Source: JANQPD01 sp963715655 (lineage in GTDB: Bacteria; Bacteroidota; Bacteroidia; Flavobacteriales; Schleiferiaceae). From it: a stretch of 64,000 bases of DNA. Shown here one piece after another: positions 60,708-64,000 of the stretch. The notes beneath the pieces are model-generated. The model saw only the letters and a list, made by a program, of their open reading frames with translations, did no database searches and was not told where the DNA came from. The translations under genes and the position numbers were made by a program. Where the stretch lies: the NCBI GenBank assembly GCA_963715655.1, contig OY970262.1, positions 3,038,001 to 3,102,000 on the forward strand, written 5' to 3'. Positions within the stretch are counted from its first letter, which is position 1; each line of letters opens with the position of its first letter.

Positions 60708-61667
60708 TTACTTCTTCATAATTTCCTCTAAAATTTTCTCCGCATGGTCTTTCGAGTTTTCTATGTAATATTTATTGGTCTTTTTTCCGCCACACACTAC
60801 GCCTGCTAAAAACAAACCCTTCACATTACTTTGATGTGTTTCATCGCTATAGAAAGGAGAATCAAATTTATCGTCTTCGCAAATAATGCCAATTTTATTT
60901 AAAAAGGCATAATTCGGTGTGTAGCCCGTCATGGCCAAAACAAAATCATTTTCTAACTCTTTTTCACCTGTGGGCGTTTTTATGCGCACCTTACTTTCGG
61001 TAATTTCCAAAAGTTCACTTTCAAAATATGCTTTTATACTACCCTCTTTTATTCGGTTTTCGATGTTAGGTTTTATCCAATATTTTACTCGTTCGTTTAT
61101 TTCGCTTCCGCGGATGAGCATGGTTACATCGGCATTTTTAGCATATAGTTCTAAGGCTACATCACAAGCAGAATTTGCCGCTCCCACCACCAACACTTTT
61201 TTATTAATGTAAGGATGTGGTTCCTTATAATAGTGTTTCACTTTAGGTAAATCTTCACCTGTAATGCGCATCAAATTCGGCAAACCATAAAATCCTGTAG
61301 CCACCACCACGTATTTAGCTGCGTAGGTATCTTTGGTTGTTTTTACCGCAAAAGCATCGTCTTGTTGCCTAACATTTTGTACCTCTTCATAATTATTGAT
61401 GCACAAATCCCAGCGCTCAATTACGCGTCTAAAATATTCTAACGCCTCACTGCGGGTTGGTTTATCATGATTGGAAACAAATGGAACGTCTCCTATTTCC
61501 AACTTTTGGGAAGTAGAAAAAAACGTCATGTTTTGCGGAAAGTGGTAGATACTATTTACCAATGCTCCCTTTTCTAAAATAAGACAAGAAAGATTGTTCT
61601 TTTTTGCTTCTACCCCTACGGCAATACCCATAGGGCCAGCACCAATTACAACTATATCATACATCAA
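60708..61667 (-). CDS. ypdA: YpdA-type bacillithiol disulfide reductase-like protein
   Basis: A 319-residue flavoprotein. The FAD-binding motif is VVIGAGPMGIAVGVEAKKNN at the N-terminus, the NADPH motif KVLVVGAANSACDVALELYA near residue 155, and FVLAMTGYTPNYAFL and VKGLFLAGVVCGG close the FAD site. The redox-active CxxC of thioredoxin reductase is missing, as expected for YpdA, which reduces oxidised bacillithiol. Start may be either of two adjacent ATG codons. It is 8 bases downstream of the FNT gene. Confidence 0.85.
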   Translation of the reverse strand: MMYDIVVIGAGPMGIAVGVEAKKNNLSCLILEKGALVNSIYHFPQNMTFFSTSQKLEIGDVPFVSNHDKPTRSEALEYFRRVIERWDLCINNYEEVQNVRQQDDAFAVKTTKDTYAAKYVVVATGFYGLPNLMRITGEDLPKVKHYYKEPHPYINKKVLVVGAANSACDVALELYAKNADVTMLIRGSEINERVKYWIKPNIENRIKEGSIKAYFESELLEITESKVRIKTPTGEKELENDFVLAMTGYTPNYAFLNKIGIICEDDKFDSPFYSDETHQSNVKGLFLAGVVCGGKKTNKYYIENSKDHAEKILEEIMKK

Positions 61668-61675
61668 ATCTTATT

Positions 61676-62461
61676 TTAGTGGTTTGCTTTAGTGGTAATG
61701 GCAAACTTAAGTGTAGAAACAAACAACGCGCCACCTAAGGTATTACCCAATACCGATGGCCAAATGAATTTCCAATAGTCACTCCAACCAATATCTGGCG
61801 AAAGCCAAAGGGCACTTAGTACTTCTACAGAACCTACTATGCAATGGTGTAGGCTGCCTAAACCTATTATTATGGTTACTAAAATTACGAGTAAAATTCT
61901 GGAAACCGACTCTTGCGCAGAACTTAAAAGCCAGCCTAATAAACCCATCATCCAGCCGGCTAAAAGCGCGCTACCAAGCACTAACTCGGTAGGCATATCT
62001 ATAAATTTTTTAGCAATGTGCACAAAAGCATCTACACTTATAATTTCTTTTGCCGGGCCAAACCAAGCAATAAATATAGAAAACAGTAAACCACCGACTA
62101 AATTACCAAGTAGTACTAAACCCCAAAGTTTAAAAAGTGGACCAACCTTCTGATTTTTATTGAGCACCGGAATCATAGCTAAAGCAGTTTGCTCAGTAAA
62201 CAATTCTGAACGACCAATAATTACAAAAACAAAACCGATAGGATAGCCCAAGCTTAGCAACACGTGCATTACCGAAGAAGTAACTTCGCCTACAAACAGA
62301 GTGTATAGTACGCCCATTACAACTAAGCTAAAACCAATTTCAAGCCCAGCCGTAAGTGCGGATATGAACAGTTTATGACCTGCCATATTGTAAATTTTAC
62401 CACCAAGCAACGCTTGCTCTTCTACTATTTCTTCCGTTTCTTTTGGCCTATTTTCTTCCAT
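61676..62461 (-). CDS. Formate/nitrite transporter family protein
   Basis: A protein of 261 residues from MEENRPKETEEIVEE (a longer frame from 62518 adds 19). Six membrane segments are visible, with MGVLYTLFVGEVTSS, SLGYPIGFVFVIIGRSELFT and FIWPSVLGNTLGGALFVSTL. The half-helix signatures GRSELFTEQTALAM and GNTLGGALF match the FNT pentameric channels, which carry formate, nitrite or hydrosulfide. The long acidic N-terminus is common in the YfdC-like subgroup. It is followed by ypdA. Confidence 0.85.
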   Translation of the reverse strand: MEENRPKETEEIVEEQALLGGKIYNMAGHKLFISALTAGLEIGFSLVVMGVLYTLFVGEVTSSVMHVLLSLGYPIGFVFVIIGRSELFTEQTALAMIPVLNKNQKVGPLFKLWGLVLLGNLVGGLLFSIFIAWFGPAKEIISVDAFVHIAKKFIDMPTELVLGSALLAGWMMGLLGWLLSSAQESVSRILLVILVTIIIGLGSLHHCIVGSVEVLSALWLSPDIGWSDYWKFIWPSVLGNTLGGALFVSTLKFAITTKANH

Positions 62462-62741
62462 TAAAAAGCAACCTAAAGGTTTTAACGTTTGTTCATTTGT
62501 ACTTATTAAATAGTGCATCTCAGCATAAGTTGATCTTAAAAATTAAAATTCTGTTCAGTAATTAGGTTTCTTTTTGGGAGCTCAACGAAGATTTACTTAA
62601 TCATATCTTACCTAAATCAATCGATTTAAAAGTCTGTTTTCACGCTTCATTAGTACAAACAGCCCAACATTCTTTTCCACAATACAATACCTACCACCAG
62701 TTTAGGGCAACCTACCTATTTCATTCGCTTACGTAACATTT

Positions 62742-62749
62742 TAGTTTTG
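62742..62749 (+). promoter_or_regulatory. Putative -7 promoter box
   Basis: TAGTTTTG (TAnnTTTG) lies 28 bases before the ATG of the beta-propeller gene at 62778. Confidence 0.45.
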
Positions 62750-62777
62750 AGCTTATTCACACATAAAAAAAAGTACG

Positions 62778-64000
62778 ATGAAAAATTTAACATCATTCTG
62801 GAATCAAAATCTAAGTAGCGTTATATGCCTTTTGCTGCTCGTTTTTTCAAGTCTATCTGTTTTTGCTCAAAATAAAGAATTATGGCAGGCCGATACAGAA
62901 GGCAAGGAAGTAGTTTGGACAAAATTATCACCTAACCGCGATGTGCTACTTGCGGGCACCACCAATATGATTGTATTTGGTATTGATGCCTACTCTGGCA
63001 AAGTGCTTTGGGAATCTACCGCAGTTCGACCATTTGGCGGCAAGCTTTTTATGAGTAAAGAAATAAAAAACAAACTCAAAAAAACGCCCGAAGCCTTTTA
63101 CGAACAATTGGTAAAATTTGAAGAAAATCCTGAGAATGAAGAACTCAATAATATTGTAGCCATTTTTGACGCAAATATGGTAGCGCCAACCCTTATAAAT
63201 GTAAAAACTGGCTTTGAGATGAACTATATGCAAGCTGCAAAAATGAGCCTAGCTGCTTATTTTTATGATGATACACGTTTGCTTACCGGAACGCAAGAAA
63301 TGAAAACCGTAATGCGCAGTTTACCCAGTGGTGATGCAATTTGGATCAGCGACATTGCTATAAATGCTCCGCCCATTATTGATAAAGAAGGCTTTGTTTA
63401 CATAAACAGTAGCCGACAGTTGAACAAGGATATTGCGGGTAACGCACAGGTGGCCACTAACGGGGCTTCTGCAAATATGACCGACAATAATACCACCATT
63501 GCTAAGCTAGACCCTACTACCGGAGAAACCTTGTGGAAAATTTCTGAAAAAGGCGAAATTTTTGAAAATGCCCAATTGGTAGGCTCAAATGATTTACTCT
63601 TTTTTAGATTACGTAAGAACTACTTCACAGCGCAAAGCATCGATTTAGTGGACATCAATACCGGTAAATTAAAATGGCAATTTGATATTTCTGATGACAA
63701 GGCGAATATTGAATACACCAGCATATCGCCAAATGGCAAAGTACTTTACGTATTAATGCGAAGAAACAAGCGTGTTGACTTTTTTGCTGTTGATCTTACT
63801 TCTGGCCAACGTATTTGGCTGCAAGAATTTAAACTTAAAAAAGAAGATCAAGCAACGTTGGTAGCTACCAATTATGGTGCAGCGGTAGTTTCTTTAAAAA
63901 GAGTACGCATGTTTGACCTTGCCACAGGGGAAGAAAAATGGGAACATAAATATTCTGGAGATACACCGGGCTTTATGATTCCTACTGATGGTGGTGAATT
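62778..64000 (+). CDS. PQQ-like beta-propeller repeat protein, N-terminal part
   Basis: The gene runs off the right edge with about 407 codons visible. A signal peptide (ICLLLLVFSSLSVFAQ) comes first. Repeats with WD-like ends follow: FGIDAYSGKVLWES, AKLDPTTGETLWKIS, VDINTGKLKWQFDIS, VDLTSGQRIWLQEF and FDLATGEEKWEHKYSG, a PQQ-like eight-bladed propeller pattern as in BamB-type proteins. It is a periplasmic or surface protein; whether it binds a cofactor or is an assembly factor cannot be told. No C-terminal domain is visible. Confidence 0.85.
   Translation, partial: MKNLTSFWNQNLSSVICLLLLVFSSLSVFAQNKELWQADTEGKEVVWTKLSPNRDVLLAGTTNMIVFGIDAYSGKVLWESTAVRPFGGKLFMSKEIKNKLKKTPEAFYEQLVKFEENPENEELNNIVAIFDANMVAPTLINVKTGFEMNYMQAAKMSLAAYFYDDTRLLTGTQEMKTVMRSLPSGDAIWISDIAINAPPIIDKEGFVYINSSRQLNKDIAGNAQVATNGASANMTDNNTTIAKLDPTTGETLWKISEKGEIFENAQLVGSNDLLFFRLRKNYFTAQSIDLVDINTGKLKWQFDISDDKANIEYTSISPNGKVLYVLMRRNKRVDFFAVDLTSGQRIWLQEFKLKKEDQATLVATNYGAAVVSLKRVRMFDLATGEEKWEHKYSGDTPGFMIPTDGGE

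Overview
This window looks like chromosomal DNA of a Bacteroidota member, most likely Flavobacteriales. The evidence is two proteins with type IX secretion (T9SS) C-terminal sorting domains, a PorQ homologue beside cytidylate kinase, a Bacteroidetes-type GlmU-like protein, promoters with the TAnnTTTG -7 element, few Shine-Dalgarno sequences and AT-rich DNA. I cannot fix the genus from the sequence alone.

Layout. 1-13.99 kb is mostly core: the start of sucA, a thioredoxin/DUF6952 pair, a polyphosphate operon (sixA-like, ppk1, ppx), a DUF1853 protein, a secreted choice-of-anchor I protein, a reductase, an Rrf2 regulator, dinB, a DUF4197 lipoprotein, ddl and coaD. 14.0-23.0 kb is an accessory island. 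It starts with the decayed C-terminus of a tyrosine recombinase, then holds short + strand genes of mostly unknown function separated by palindromic elements. It is interrupted by two minus-strand group II introns (one with a reverse transcriptase, one without an ORF) and one IS1182-family element. 23.4-47.8 kb is core again: a PKD/T9SS surface protein, nudix, pyrE, birA, rsfS, ftsH-LUD-cdsA-psd-ACBP, cmk-porQ, lon, the GlmU-like protein, rpmE, lipoproteins, yaaA, an SDR, a cystathionine gamma-synthase-type enzyme, an EamA exporter and yicC. 47.9-60.7 kb mixes housekeeping genes (gmk-nadD, mfd) with small accessory modules: VapC-type, wHTH/nucleotidyltransferase and Xre/RES toxin-antitoxin candidates, a Fic protein, a methyltransferase flanked by a duplicated piece of nadD, and a frameshifted YdeI-like gene. 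The end carries ypdA, a formate/nitrite-type channel and the start of a PQQ-like beta-propeller protein.

The most interesting part is the 14-23 kb island. Two of its gene units begin with a GTTGG box and end with the reverse complement of that same box (10 of 10 and 9 of 10 bases). Each unit is followed by a roughly 118 bp imperfect palindrome, and the two palindromes are about 80% identical to each other. This is the geometry of integron gene cassettes with attC sites, next to a recombinase remnant and with antisense group II introns lying between genes. I read it as a degenerate or unusual integron-like cassette array; this is inference and needs a structure-based attC search.

Start codons were chosen from family alignment memory, signal peptides and -7 boxes, so several are shorter than the longest open frame. 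No tRNA, rRNA or CRISPR array was recognised.
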